From contig JAOXSB010000059.1 of the NCBI GenBank assembly GCA_025800345.1, positions 1-40,503 of the forward strand: a stretch of DNA of 40,503 nt. The letters run 5' to 3'. This document shows, in pieces, positions 16,891 through 25,001 of this stretch. Positions within the stretch are counted from its first letter, which is position 1. The number at the start of each line of letters is the position of its first letter. The DNA is from Mangrovicoccus sp. (lineage in GTDB: Bacteria > Pseudomonadota > Alphaproteobacteria > Rhodobacterales > Rhodobacteraceae). Position numbers and translations under genes: made by a program. The notes under the pieces were generated by a model. That model was not told the DNA's origin and did not search any database. It was given only the letters and a program-made list of their open reading frames with translations.

Positions 16891-19668
16891 CTATTGCCCC
16901 AGCCGGTCCAGCAGCGCCGGCACATGTACCTGGTCGGATTTATAATTGCCCGTGAGCACATGCATGATCAGATTGACCCCAAAGCGATAGGCGATCTCGC
17001 GTTGCCGATCCCCGGCAAAGCCCCGCCCCACAGGCAGCATCGGACCGCCCCGGCGATCCACCGCCCAAGCCCCGGCCCAATCATTGCCGCCAATAACCAC
17101 CGGCGTGACCCCATCATTGAGATTGCGAAAAGGCATGCCCTCGGCGCGCTCGGCATCTGCGGGCGCAGCTTCCACCCAAATCTCTCGGCTGCTATGGCGG
17201 CCTGGAAAATCCTGGATCAAATAAAAGGCACGGGTCAGCACGTGATCTTCGGGCACGGGCTCCAGCGGCGGGATATCCAAAGGCCGCGCCAATTGGCGCA
17301 ACATCCGCCCATTGGGAGAGCTGCCGCCAAACCGCGCTGTGTCCCCATCGCGGGTGTCAAACAAGATCATCCCGCCCGAGCGCAAATAGCGGTTCAGTTT
17401 GGCATAGGCCAGATCCGATGGGATCGGCTGATCGGGGCTGATGGCCCAATAGAGAAAAGGGAAAAACGCGATCTCATCGCGCTCTAGATCCACGGCGGTG
17501 GGATCGGCTGGCTCGATTGAGGTGCGTTGAAACAGCACCGAACTGAGCCCGCGCAGCCCCGCCTCGCTGACCTGATCCACCCGCGCATCGCCCGTGGTGA
17601 CATAGGCCAAAGTGACCTCTGAGGTGGCTTGCAGCGCGAATGCCTCGGCCCGGGCATCGCTCTCTTGCGCCTCAAGCGGGCCAACAGGCAGCAGAAAAAC
17701 CGCAGCCAGTGGCCCGGTAACGGCCTGTTTCCAAGGCATCCGTCCCAAACGGCCCGAGAGCAACAGCGAAGCGATGATATCCAGCGCCAGCAGCACCAGC
17801 GCCAGGCTCAAAAGCGCGCCTTTGAAATGGGTTTCTTGATGCAGGCCCAAGCCGCGCAAAACCGTGCCTTCGGGCCACAGCGCCGGGGCCAACACGCTTT
17901 CAGCGCCCATCACATTGCGGGCCAAGCGCCGCTCTGCCCCCGCATAAAGCCCTGGGGGCATCTCTGGTCCGAGCGCCTCACCGGCCAAAGCCTCGCCGGT
18001 CACCCCGCGCAAATTGCCCGCCTCTTGCAATGCGCCAAAAGCATCCAGCAGTTTTTCCGCTTGCCACATGGTGCCCTCTAGGGCCGCCGCCTCGGGCTGC
18101 GCCATGGCGCTTGAGACCGCCAAACGTTCAAGCATTTGCACGAAGAGCCCCGATAGCGGCAGGCTGGACCATTCCGCATTGGCGGTCACATGGAACAAAA
18201 TGATCTGCCCTGCCCCATGGGATTTGCGGGTCACCAAGGGCGTGCCATCGCTGAGCGCGGCAATGCTGCGATCGGCCAAATCCGGGCCGGGCTGGGCCAA
18301 GACCTGCGCGCTGACCACCACATCTTGAGGCAGATCCAGTCCGAAAAATGGTGAGGTTTCAGAAAACGGGCTTAAACGTTTCGGCGCGCCCCAACTCATG
18401 GCCCCGCCAACGCTGCGCCCGCCTGCCCGCAACCGCACCGGCATCAAAGGATCTTCGCTGGCGCGGCTGAGATCACTGGCCGCCATACGCGGCCCGGCAA
18501 AGCGCAACAGCAGACCGCCCGTCTCGATCCATTCCAACAGCGCGGCGGTTTCTTCATCGGTGACCCGCACCAGATCGGCAAAGATGATCACATCGGGATT
18601 GGCTTGCAGCACCTCTAGGACATCACCGGAAATCAGATCCGCGCTCGGGGCCAAAGCGTTTTCCAAATAATGCAGCGGCGAGAGCAATTCGAGCCCTTCG
18701 CGATCATCGCGCCCGGCCAAAAGCGCGATCTCGCGGCGGCGCAGCCCATCATCGGCCAAGCTGACCGCCGCAGCTGAACGCAGCCCCGACAGCTCGAACC
18801 GGGTCAAACGGTTGCGCAATTCCGGCGGCAGGCTAAGCGCGAATTCAAGCTCTGTCTGCGATGGCAAAAACTGGCTTTGGATTCGGGCCAGCTCGCGTTC
18901 ATTGCCCGCCGGATCCAGCCCCCGGGCCACCAGTGTGACAAGCCCCGCAGGCCCGGCGCGCGCGCGCAGAGCGCTCAGGCGGATCTCGCCCTCTTCAAAC
19001 CGGGCTGGACGCAGGGCGAAAATCGGATGGGCGCTTTCGATGATCTCCACCGCGCCGCGCTGCGACAGCGCCGCCAATACCGGTGCCCGCGCCGGATAAT
19101 CGACCCCATCAGACAGCCACAGCGTGTCAAAGCCCCCCTCTAAGCCCGCCGCCCAGCTTTCAAATTCATCCCCTGGCTGCCAAGGATTGGGCTGCAAGGC
19201 CCCAAGCCGCGTCAGCCAAGCATCGGCCGCTTGAAAGGGCAATTCCTCCGGCGGCAGATCCGTGGCCAAAACCACCGCGACAGGACGCCCGGCACGCCCA
19301 GCCTCGGTCACGCTGGCCTCGATCCAATCGCGCCTTGTACCCCAATCGCGGGCATCGGCCCAGCTGCCATCGGCCAAAATCAACAGCGGGCCAGAGCCGC
19401 CGGTTTCCTCGCGCGGGTTCAACACTGGCCCCGCCAGCCCCAAAATCACTGCGGCAATGGCCAGGCAACGGAGCAAAAGCAGCCACCAAGGGGTTTTATC
19501 GCTTTGGCTTTCATCATCGCGCAGCCCCAAAAGCAGCGCCACACCGGGAAAGCGTCTGCGGATCGGCGCGGGCGGCACCGCGCGCAGCAAAAACCACAGG
19601 ATCGGCAGTGCCAGCAAAGCCAGCAGCAATCCTGGCGCAGTAAAGCCCAATGGGCCCAGGCTCAGCAT
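16891..19668 (-). CDS. BatA-like/DUF4159 membrane protein
   Basis: A 925-residue protein. The N-terminus is a BatA-type module with membrane helices at about residues 9-30 and 62-80. The following domain resembles VWA, but its metal-site start reads DGSWA rather than DxSxS, so metal binding is doubtful. A further helix near residue 650 precedes the C-terminal DUF4159 domain (about residues 700-920), marked by TLAYVTTGDARVD and LRSGGMILFDTRDGD. The start at 19668 shares its A with the DUF58 stop; an upstream extension would overlap the DUF58 gene by 84 bases and was rejected. Its neighbours are MoxR, DUF58 and a VWA protein, a combination common in Alphaproteobacteria. Confidence 0.8.
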   Translation of the reverse strand: MLSLGPLGFTAPGLLLALLALPILWFLLRAVPPAPIRRRFPGVALLLGLRDDESQSDKTPWWLLLLRCLAIAAVILGLAGPVLNPREETGGSGPLLILADGSWADARDWGTRRDWIEASVTEAGRAGRPVAVVLATDLPPEELPFQAADAWLTRLGALQPNPWQPGDEFESWAAGLEGGFDTLWLSDGVDYPARAPVLAALSQRGAVEIIESAHPIFALRPARFEEGEIRLSALRARAGPAGLVTLVARGLDPAGNERELARIQSQFLPSQTELEFALSLPPELRNRLTRFELSGLRSAAAVSLADDGLRRREIALLAGRDDREGLELLSPLHYLENALAPSADLISGDVLEVLQANPDVIIFADLVRVTDEETAALLEWIETGGLLLRFAGPRMAASDLSRASEDPLMPVRLRAGGRSVGGAMSWGAPKRLSPFSETSPFFGLDLPQDVVVSAQVLAQPGPDLADRSIAALSDGTPLVTRKSHGAGQIILFHVTANAEWSSLPLSGLFVQMLERLAVSSAMAQPEAAALEGTMWQAEKLLDAFGALQEAGNLRGVTGEALAGEALGPEMPPGLYAGAERRLARNVMGAESVLAPALWPEGTVLRGLGLHQETHFKGALLSLALVLLALDIIASLLLSGRLGRMPWKQAVTGPLAAVFLLPVGPLEAQESDARAEAFALQATSEVTLAYVTTGDARVDQVSEAGLRGLSSVLFQRTSIEPADPTAVDLERDEIAFFPFLYWAISPDQPIPSDLAYAKLNRYLRSGGMILFDTRDGDTARFGGSSPNGRMLRQLARPLDIPPLEPVPEDHVLTRAFYLIQDFPGRHSSREIWVEAAPADAERAEGMPFRNLNDGVTPVVIGGNDWAGAWAVDRRGGPMLPVGRGFAGDRQREIAYRFGVNLIMHVLTGNYKSDQVHVPALLDRLGQ

Positions 19669-20597
19669 CAGCGCACCTTCTCCAATGCCCCGAACAACCA
19701 CAAAAGCGCCGCTTGGGCACTTTCCCCTGTGTGATGGCAATCCACCTGCCAACCGGTAAGCCGGGCCAGATCCGCCAAGCGAGCCTTGCGTTCGGCCAAG
19801 CGCTCTAGATAGCGATCCCGCAGCGCCCCGGCCTGCAAGGTTTCATGGCGCAGCCCGCCTCCCATGCTTTCGAACACTGTGCGCCCGTCAAAGGGAAACG
19901 CCTCTTCTTCGGGATCCAGCACTTGCAACAACGCCCCGCGCACCCCGCGATCCGCTGCGGCGGTCAGCGCGGCCTCAAGCGGCTCAAGCGGGCCCATGAA
20001 ATCGGAAATGAACAGCGCACGGGATTTGGGCAGCATCCCGGTGATCTGGGGCGCGCCATAATCCCCGTGCCCCTCCCCTTGGCCGAGCAGCTCAGCAGCC
20101 AAGCGCAGCAATTGCAGCTCGCCCCGGCGCGGCGGCACATGGCTTCCGGTCAGGCCCACACGCTCGCCGGCGCGCAGCAGCAAAATCGCCACCGCCATGG
20201 CCAATACCCGCGCCCGATCGCCTTTGGGCATATGCCCTTTGGACGCGAAATCCATGGAGCGCGCTTGATCCACCCAGATCACCACGGTTTGCGCCGCCTG
20301 CCATTCCTTTTCTCGGATGAAATGGCTGTCCGAGCGGGCCGAGCGCCGCCAATCAATGAGCCGCGCCTCATCGCTGGGCATGGCAGGGCGATATTGCCAA
20401 AACTCCTCGCCGGTGCCGGGCCGCCGCCTGCCATGCTCGCCCAGCAGCATGGTGGAGGCCAAATGCTCGGCCTCGGCCATAAGCGGAGGCAAGGGCGCCG
20501 CCAGCGCCTCCGCATCGGCGCGAAACCGCGCCTGGGCTTGCCCCGGATCTAAGGTCTCGCCTGCCCGTTGCGGGTCAGAGGCAGCCCGGTCGCTCAT
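19668..20597 (-). CDS. DUF58 domain protein
   Basis: A 309-residue soluble protein of the DUF58 family, which normally accompanies MoxR ATPases. The family signature WRRSARSD and the following FIREKEWQ stretch are at about residues 83-98, and a degenerate VWA-like core begins at VVIWVDQARSMDF (about 105-117), where the MIDAS DxSxS reads DQARS. The start overlaps the moxR stop (ATGA, 20594-20597), and the stop overlaps the start of the DUF4159 gene by one base, so the four genes appear to be translated in series. Confidence 0.88.
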   Translation of the reverse strand: MSDRAASDPQRAGETLDPGQAQARFRADAEALAAPLPPLMAEAEHLASTMLLGEHGRRRPGTGEEFWQYRPAMPSDEARLIDWRRSARSDSHFIREKEWQAAQTVVIWVDQARSMDFASKGHMPKGDRARVLAMAVAILLLRAGERVGLTGSHVPPRRGELQLLRLAAELLGQGEGHGDYGAPQITGMLPKSRALFISDFMGPLEPLEAALTAAADRGVRGALLQVLDPEEEAFPFDGRTVFESMGGGLRHETLQAGALRDRYLERLAERKARLADLARLTGWQVDCHHTGESAQAALLWLFGALEKVR

Positions 20598-21601
20598 GCA
20601 GCCGCCTGGCCTTGGGTGATCTGCGCCGCCACTTGGGCGATCACATCATTGAGCCGCGCACCGCGGGCCCGGGCCGCAAAGGTCAATTGCATCCGGTGGG
20701 TCAGCACCGGCACAGCCATGCGCATCACATCATCGGCCGAAGGCACCAGCCGCCCTTCCAGCAGCGCTTGGGCGCGCACGGTCAGCATCAAGGCTTGTGC
20801 CGCCCGTGGCCCTGGCCCCCAGCTGACACTGTCGCGCACGATCTGGGGCGCGGCCTCTTCTTCGGGGCGGCAGGCGCGCACCAAATCCAAGATCAGCTCC
20901 ACAATCGCCTCGCCCACGGGCATGCGCCGCAACACGTTTTGTGCAGCCAGCAAATCTGCGGCGGTGAAGACCTGGCTTGATTGCGCCTCTTCCACACCGG
21001 TGGTGGCCAGCAAAATCTCGCGCTCTGTGTCCCGGTCCGGGTTATGCACATCAATTTGCACCAAGAACCGGTCAAGCTGTGCCTCGGGCAGCGGATAGGT
21101 GCCTTCTTGTTCAATCGGGTTTTGCGTGGCTAGCACATGAAAGGGCAGCTCCAACGGATGGGCTTGCCCGGCAATGGTCACGGATTTTTCCTGCATCGCT
21201 TGCAACAGCGCCGATTGAGTCCGCGGGCTGGCGCGGTTGATCTCATCGGCCATGAGCAATTGGCAAAACACCGGGCCTTCGAGAAAGCGGAAAGACCGCG
21301 CCCCATCCGGAGCGGTCTCGAGAACCTCAGAGCCCAAAATATCCGCAGGCATCAAATCTGGGGTGAATTGAATACGCGCACCTTCCAGCCCCATCACGGT
21401 GCTCAGGGTTTCCACCAGACGGGTTTTGCCCAAGCCCGGCAAGCCGATCAACAGACCATGCCCGCCGCATAGCAGCGCCGCCAGGGTCAGATCCACCACC
21501 CGTTCCTGGCCGATAAAGCGCTTGGTGATACTGGCCTTGGCTTGGGCCAACTGATCCCCAAGGGTTTCGATATCGCCCACAAGATCCTCAGTGCCGACCA
21601 T
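20594..21601 (-). CDS. MoxR family AAA+ ATPase
   Basis: A 335-residue MoxR-type AAA+ ATPase, thought to act as a chaperone for maturation of metal-dependent or multi-protein complexes together with VWA proteins. Walker A GLPGLGKT is at residues 53-60 and Walker B LLMADE at 115-120; sensor 1 lies in the ATQNPIEQEGTYPLPEAQLDRF stretch, which is the most typical MoxR signature. It is the first gene of the leftward operon. The promoter must lie in the 58 bases shared with the divergent DUF1285 gene. Confidence 0.93.
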   Translation of the reverse strand: MVGTEDLVGDIETLGDQLAQAKASITKRFIGQERVVDLTLAALLCGGHGLLIGLPGLGKTRLVETLSTVMGLEGARIQFTPDLMPADILGSEVLETAPDGARSFRFLEGPVFCQLLMADEINRASPRTQSALLQAMQEKSVTIAGQAHPLELPFHVLATQNPIEQEGTYPLPEAQLDRFLVQIDVHNPDRDTEREILLATTGVEEAQSSQVFTAADLLAAQNVLRRMPVGEAIVELILDLVRACRPEEEAAPQIVRDSVSWGPGPRAAQALMLTVRAQALLEGRLVPSADDVMRMAVPVLTHRMQLTFAARARGARLNDVIAQVAAQITQGQAAA

Positions 21602-21659
21602 GACTCGCTCCGCAAATTGGTTATATGTGTATCAAAGACAGATATTCCGGACAGCGCAA

Positions 21660-22283
21660 ATGACAAAATCCGATCCAGCACAAAAGCACGTGAGCCCTGA
21701 GGCAAATGACGTGCCCCCACCAAACGCCGATAGCGTGTTGGCCAGCGCCTCGAAGGCCACGAAAAAAGGCCCGCCCCCGGTGCATTTGTGGAACCCGCCC
21801 TTTTGCGGCAATCTGGATATGCGCATCGCGCGGGATGGTACCTGGTTTTATGAGGGCACTCCGATCACGCGCCCCGCGCTGGTCAAGATGTTTGCCTCGA
21901 TCCTGCGCAAGGATGATGATGCCTATTTTCTGGTCACCCCGGTGGAAAAAGTCGGGATCACCGTCGAAGACGCGCCCTTTATCGCCACGGATTTTGAGCG
22001 GGCGGGGGATGGTCCGGAGCAATCCATCACTTTTACCACCAATATGGGCGATCAAGTCACCGCCGGGCCAGAGGCCCCTTTGCGCATCGCCCGCAATCCC
22101 CAAACCGGTGAACCGGCGCCCTATGTCACAGTGCGGCGCAATTTAGAGGCACGGATTGATCGCAAAAGCTTTTACCGATTGGTGGAACTTTGCGCGCCGC
22201 GCACCCAAGATGGGGTGGAACAATTCGGCCTGAGCTCGCAAGGCGCATTCTTTGCTTTCGCGGAGATGGAAGAGCTGGTCTGA
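21660..22283 (+). CDS. DUF1285 domain protein
   Basis: A 207-residue soluble protein of the DUF1285 family. The family core begins at WNPPFCGNLDMRIARDGTWFYEGTPITR (in pieces at about residues 43-70) and continues through the FLVTPVEKVGI and DAPFIATDF stretches. The first 40 residues are low-complexity and polar. The start at 21660 was chosen because upstream codons run into the divergent moxR start and are not family-like; the ribosome binding site is weak. The gene is divergent from the MoxR operon, an arrangement often seen in Rhodobacteraceae. Its function is unknown. Confidence 0.85.
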   Translation: MTKSDPAQKHVSPEANDVPPPNADSVLASASKATKKGPPPVHLWNPPFCGNLDMRIARDGTWFYEGTPITRPALVKMFASILRKDDDAYFLVTPVEKVGITVEDAPFIATDFERAGDGPEQSITFTTNMGDQVTAGPEAPLRIARNPQTGEPAPYVTVRRNLEARIDRKSFYRLVELCAPRTQDGVEQFGLSSQGAFFAFAEMEELV

Positions 22284-22549
22284 ACAAGGCGGCGGGCAAC
22301 GGGCCTACGATTACGATAAGCCTCTTTTTTCACCACCTTTTGCGGGCCTGTCCGGTCACGGCTGACCTGACATTAACCTAGCGTAAATTCGCCGTTAGAA
22401 ATGAGGGGCGGCCCTCTCAGCCGCATGATTAACGTTAGGTCAATCTAATAATCCTTTACGCTGAGTACAGCGGTTGCGCCTTGCCAGATTATCGGGCCCG
22501 CCGAGAAACCAGATTGCTTTAAACCAGACCAATTTAAGGAATGACATTG

Positions 22550-23287
22550 ATGTTCTATCGTCTCAGCGCCGCCTTGGCTGCGGCCTTTTTTGTTGCGCCT
22601 AGCCATCAGGCCATCGCCGCCCCTGTTACCAGCGCTATTTTCCTCGCGGTTGATGGCTCGGGCAGCATTTCCTCTTCGGAATTCGCTTTGCAAATCCAAG
22701 CCTATGAAACATTGCTGGGCGGATTGCCCAGCGATGGCAGCATCGCGGTTGGTGCCGTACAATTCGCCAGCAGCAATAGCGTGATCTATCCGCTAACCGT
22801 GATCGACAGCGCCGCTGCTGTGACCGCTTTGACCGATTCCTTCGCCACTACCTCTCAGCTTGGTGGCAACACCGATATTGCCGGGGCGATCGATTATTCT
22901 GCGGCAGAACTCACAAGCTCCACGGATTTTAGCTGCTCAGAAATGGACGTGACCTGCCTCATAGATGTTTCGACCGACGGCTTTCAGACCGTTTCAGGCG
23001 ATCCCGACGCCGCCGCAATCGCCGCCGTCGCAAGCGGTGTGGCTCAAGTAAATTGTCTTGGTGTCGGCTCTGGAGCAAATTGTGGGTTCATCGCGGGCAC
23101 GGACAGCTTTGCCATTCTCGCCGATAGCTTCGATGATTTCGAAATGGCCTTGGCCACCAAATTGGCAGACGAAGGGATTTTGCCGCCAAACCCCATGCCA
23201 GCGGTCCCTTTGCCAGCGCCAGTGATGCTGCTGGGCGCTGGGGTTATGGGCTTGTTTGGCCTGCGCTTTGGCCGCCGCAAAGCCTGA
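22550..23287 (+). CDS. VPLPA-CTERM protein with DUF1194/VWA-like domain (copy 1)
   Basis: A 245-residue exported protein. Residues 1-23 are a signal peptide. A VWA-like domain follows, with an intact MIDAS start DGSGS at 35-39 and a later STDGF motif, so divalent metal binding is likely. The C-terminus (219-245) is a textbook VPLPA-CTERM sorting signal: VPLPAP, a hydrophobic helix and a basic RRKA end. Such proteins are recognised by exosortase D (XrtD) and delivered to the cell surface, often with exopolysaccharide; no exosortase is in the window. The ATG at 22550 was preferred over 22541 because AAGGA is 9 bases upstream. Next to it lies a clear paralogue. Confidence 0.88.
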   Translation: MFYRLSAALAAAFFVAPSHQAIAAPVTSAIFLAVDGSGSISSSEFALQIQAYETLLGGLPSDGSIAVGAVQFASSNSVIYPLTVIDSAAAVTALTDSFATTSQLGGNTDIAGAIDYSAAELTSSTDFSCSEMDVTCLIDVSTDGFQTVSGDPDAAAIAAVASGVAQVNCLGVGSGANCGFIAGTDSFAILADSFDDFEMALATKLADEGILPPNPMPAVPLPAPVMLLGAGVMGLFGLRFGRRKA

Positions 23288-23304
23288 TGCCCCGCAATAA
23301 AGCA

Positions 23305-23333
23305 ATCAAAGGCGTGCGCTGTGCGCCTTTGAT
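23305..23333 (+). terminator. hairpin after the first VPLPA-CTERM gene
   Basis: A perfect 10-base inverted repeat, ATCAAAGGCG (23305-23314) and CGCCTTTGAT (23324-23333), with a 9-base loop. It lies 17 bases after the stop codon. There is no long T run after it, though the 3' arm contains TTT. Confidence 0.55.
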
Positions 23334-23401
23334 CAAGGAAATGCCCAACACGGTGCAGTTGCAACCGGCGCAATCGCACAATCTTTAGGCGTATTGTTTA
23401 C

Positions 23402-23440
23402 GATGCGTTAGTATTTGGACGCATCTCACCAATGCGTGAG
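23402..23440. promoter_or_regulatory. adjacent inverted repeats upstream of the second VPLPA-CTERM gene
   Basis: GATGCGT (23402-23408) and ACGCATC (23419-23425) are perfect 7-base arms with a 10-base spacer. Sharing one base, CTCAC (23425-23429) and GTGAG (23436-23440) form a second repeat, whose loop again contains ATGC. The block lies about 140 bases before the start of the second copy and is not present before the first copy. Confidence 0.35.
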
Positions 23441-23580
23441 TTATTTCTTGACCCATGCGCCCCCATGAGCAAAGCGTTAGTTGTTAATAGTATATTAGAA
23501 TTTCGCAAAACTTGTTCAAGCGATTTCAAAATGACGAGTTCAACACGATTAAGTTGCTATCAGGGCAGGAGATTTTCTTT

Positions 23581-24303
23581 ATGTTTTTTCGTACGACCTT
23601 AGCGCTTGCTGCTGCGCTATTCGTAGCGCAGACGGAAAAGGCCCAGGCCGTTCCCGTTGAAACCGCTGTGATGCTGGCCATTGATGGCTCGCCCAGCATT
23701 TCCCAGGCCGATTTCGATCTGCAAATCGATGCCTATGAAACGCTGCTAGGGCTGGCCCCGACTGATGGCAGCGTTGCCATTGGGGTGATCCAATTCGCAG
23801 CCTATCCCCAGGTGGTCTATCCCCTGACCCAAATCGACAGCGCCGCCGATCTTGACGATCTGACCACCGCTGTGGGCGACACTGATAAATTGGGCGGCCC
23901 GCTTTTGCTGACCAATATCAGCCCGGCCATCAGCCTGTCCTCGGCCTATCTGCTGGGCAGCTATGATTGCAAAAGCGATGCGGTGGATTGCTTGATCGAT
24001 GTGTCCACCGATGGGTTTAACACCGGCTTGGTCCCCCCGAAAGTGGCGGCCAGCCTCTCTGTCATCGCAGGTGTGGATCAGGTGAATTGTCTCGGCCTAG
24101 GCCGTATCTCCAATTGCCGCTTCATCGCGGGCGAGGGCTCCTTTGCGGTGACCGCCAGCAGCATCGGCGATTTCGCCGATACCCTACGCACCAAATTGGA
24201 GCGTGAAGGCGTGATCGAACCTGTGCCGCTGCCAGCGCCGGTGATGCTGCTGGGTGCCGGTGTTCTCGGGCTCTTTGGTCTGCGCTTTCGCCGCACGGCC
24301 TAA
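23581..24303 (+). CDS. VPLPA-CTERM protein with DUF1194/VWA-like domain (copy 2)
   Basis: A 240-residue paralogue of the preceding gene, aligned over its whole length: signal peptide (1-23), MIDAS start DGSPS at 35-39, the shared CLIDVSTDGF and VNCLGLG stretches, and a VPLPA-CTERM tail (215-240) ending in RRTA. Two conserved pairs of cysteines around the CLIDVSTDGF and VNCLG regions suggest disulfides outside the cell. The ATG at 23581 follows an AGGAG by 8 bases; the frame is open further upstream from a TTG, but that part is not family-like. Copies 1 and 2 have separate terminators, and 293 bases lie between them, so they are probably separately expressed. Confidence 0.88.
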   Translation: MFFRTTLALAAALFVAQTEKAQAVPVETAVMLAIDGSPSISQADFDLQIDAYETLLGLAPTDGSVAIGVIQFAAYPQVVYPLTQIDSAADLDDLTTAVGDTDKLGGPLLLTNISPAISLSSAYLLGSYDCKSDAVDCLIDVSTDGFNTGLVPPKVAASLSVIAGVDQVNCLGLGRISNCRFIAGEGSFAVTASSIGDFADTLRTKLEREGVIEPVPLPAPVMLLGAGVLGLFGLRFRRTA

Positions 24304-24322
24304 ACCACCACGCACAACACAA

Positions 24323-24352
24323 AAAAGGCGCGCTCATCTGGGCGCGCCTTTT
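24323..24352. terminator. bidirectional rho-independent terminator
   Basis: Perfect 11-base arms AAAAGGCGCGC and GCGCGCCTTTT with an 8-base loop. A-rich on one side and T-rich on the other, it can serve both the VPLPA-CTERM gene (plus) and the NTF2-like gene (minus), which converge here. Confidence 0.85.
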
Positions 24353-24375
24353 GCTGTGCACAGATCTTCGCCCCG

Positions 24376-24747
24376 TCAGACCGTGTAGAAAAACTCTTCA
24401 CGGGCGATCTTTCCGTCGCGCATGGTATAAATCGCCACTTCTTCCATGGGCATCTCATTGCCGCTGGCTTTCTCACGCATCACGGATTTGAAAATCAGCG
24501 CGAAGCGATCAGCGCCATGGAGAAAGGGCCCTTCGATCTCGCCCGAGACGAACTCCATATTCTCATTCCACCACGCATGTTTGGCTTGGATCGCTGCAAG
24601 CCCCACTGCCTCGGCGCTGTCTGCTCCCGGCATCACCGCAGCCTCGACCGAGACACAGTCAGGCGCATAATGTTCCGCCAGCAGCGCATCGGTTTTATCT
24701 TCCTCATTGGCGCTTTTCACCAGCGCGGCCAGATCCGTTAGCTCCAT
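24376..24747 (-). CDS. SnoaL/NTF2-like domain protein
   Basis: A 123-residue protein with the cone-shaped NTF2-like/SnoaL pattern: N-terminal helices, then HYAPDCVSVEA, the conserved helix around AIQAKHAWW and a C-terminal beta sheet ending in YTMRDGKIAREEFFY, which is typical of SnoaL-like proteins of unknown substrate. The start at 24747 has a GGGGGAAGAG purine run before it. It is convergent with the VPLPA-CTERM gene and divergent from the ASKHA gene. Function cannot be inferred more closely; the family includes isomerases and ligand-binding proteins. Confidence 0.8.
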   Translation of the reverse strand: MELTDLAALVKSANEEDKTDALLAEHYAPDCVSVEAAVMPGADSAEAVGLAAIQAKHAWWNENMEFVSGEIEGPFLHGADRFALIFKSVMREKASGNEMPMEEVAIYTMRDGKIAREEFFYTV

Positions 24748-24873
24748 CTCTTCCCCCTTGCGTTCGCTTAATGTTCCACACCCTCGCATATGCGCGTAAC
24801 AGTTTAAAGACAAATCACCGCGCAGCACTTCTTACCTATATTGGGTCGGTTCACAGCCTTTACAGGTCGCAAT

Positions 24874-24927
24874 GGCGGGCTTTGAAACGCAAGGATTTTG
24901 CATATTTACTTTGCCACAAAGCCCGCC
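24874..24927. promoter_or_regulatory. long inverted repeat in the leader of the ASKHA gene
   Basis: Arms GGCGGGCTTTG (24874-24884) and CAAAGCCCGCC (24917-24927) are perfect over 11 bases. The 32-base loop is AT-rich and has an inner GCAA/TTGC pair at 24889-24901. It lies 75 bases before the chosen start codon. It could be an RNA leader hairpin or a protein-binding site. Confidence 0.45.
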
Positions 24928-25001
24928 GGATCTCTGCCAGCCCCTTGCGAGTTGGCCAGAACCGGTCAACAAACACCAACCCGTCACCAAAGGATCCCGC
25001 C

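Noticed and set aside
24771-25001. An N-terminal extension of the ASKHA protein from ATG 24771
   Set aside because: No ribosome binding site, composition unlike the rest, and it contains a perfect 11-base inverted repeat; TTG 25002 with AAGGA upstream is preferred.
24748-25001. Possible cobalamin riboswitch before the corrinoid-activator gene
   Set aside because: The conserved B12-box and the GCCACTG element were not found; only the inverted repeat is visible.
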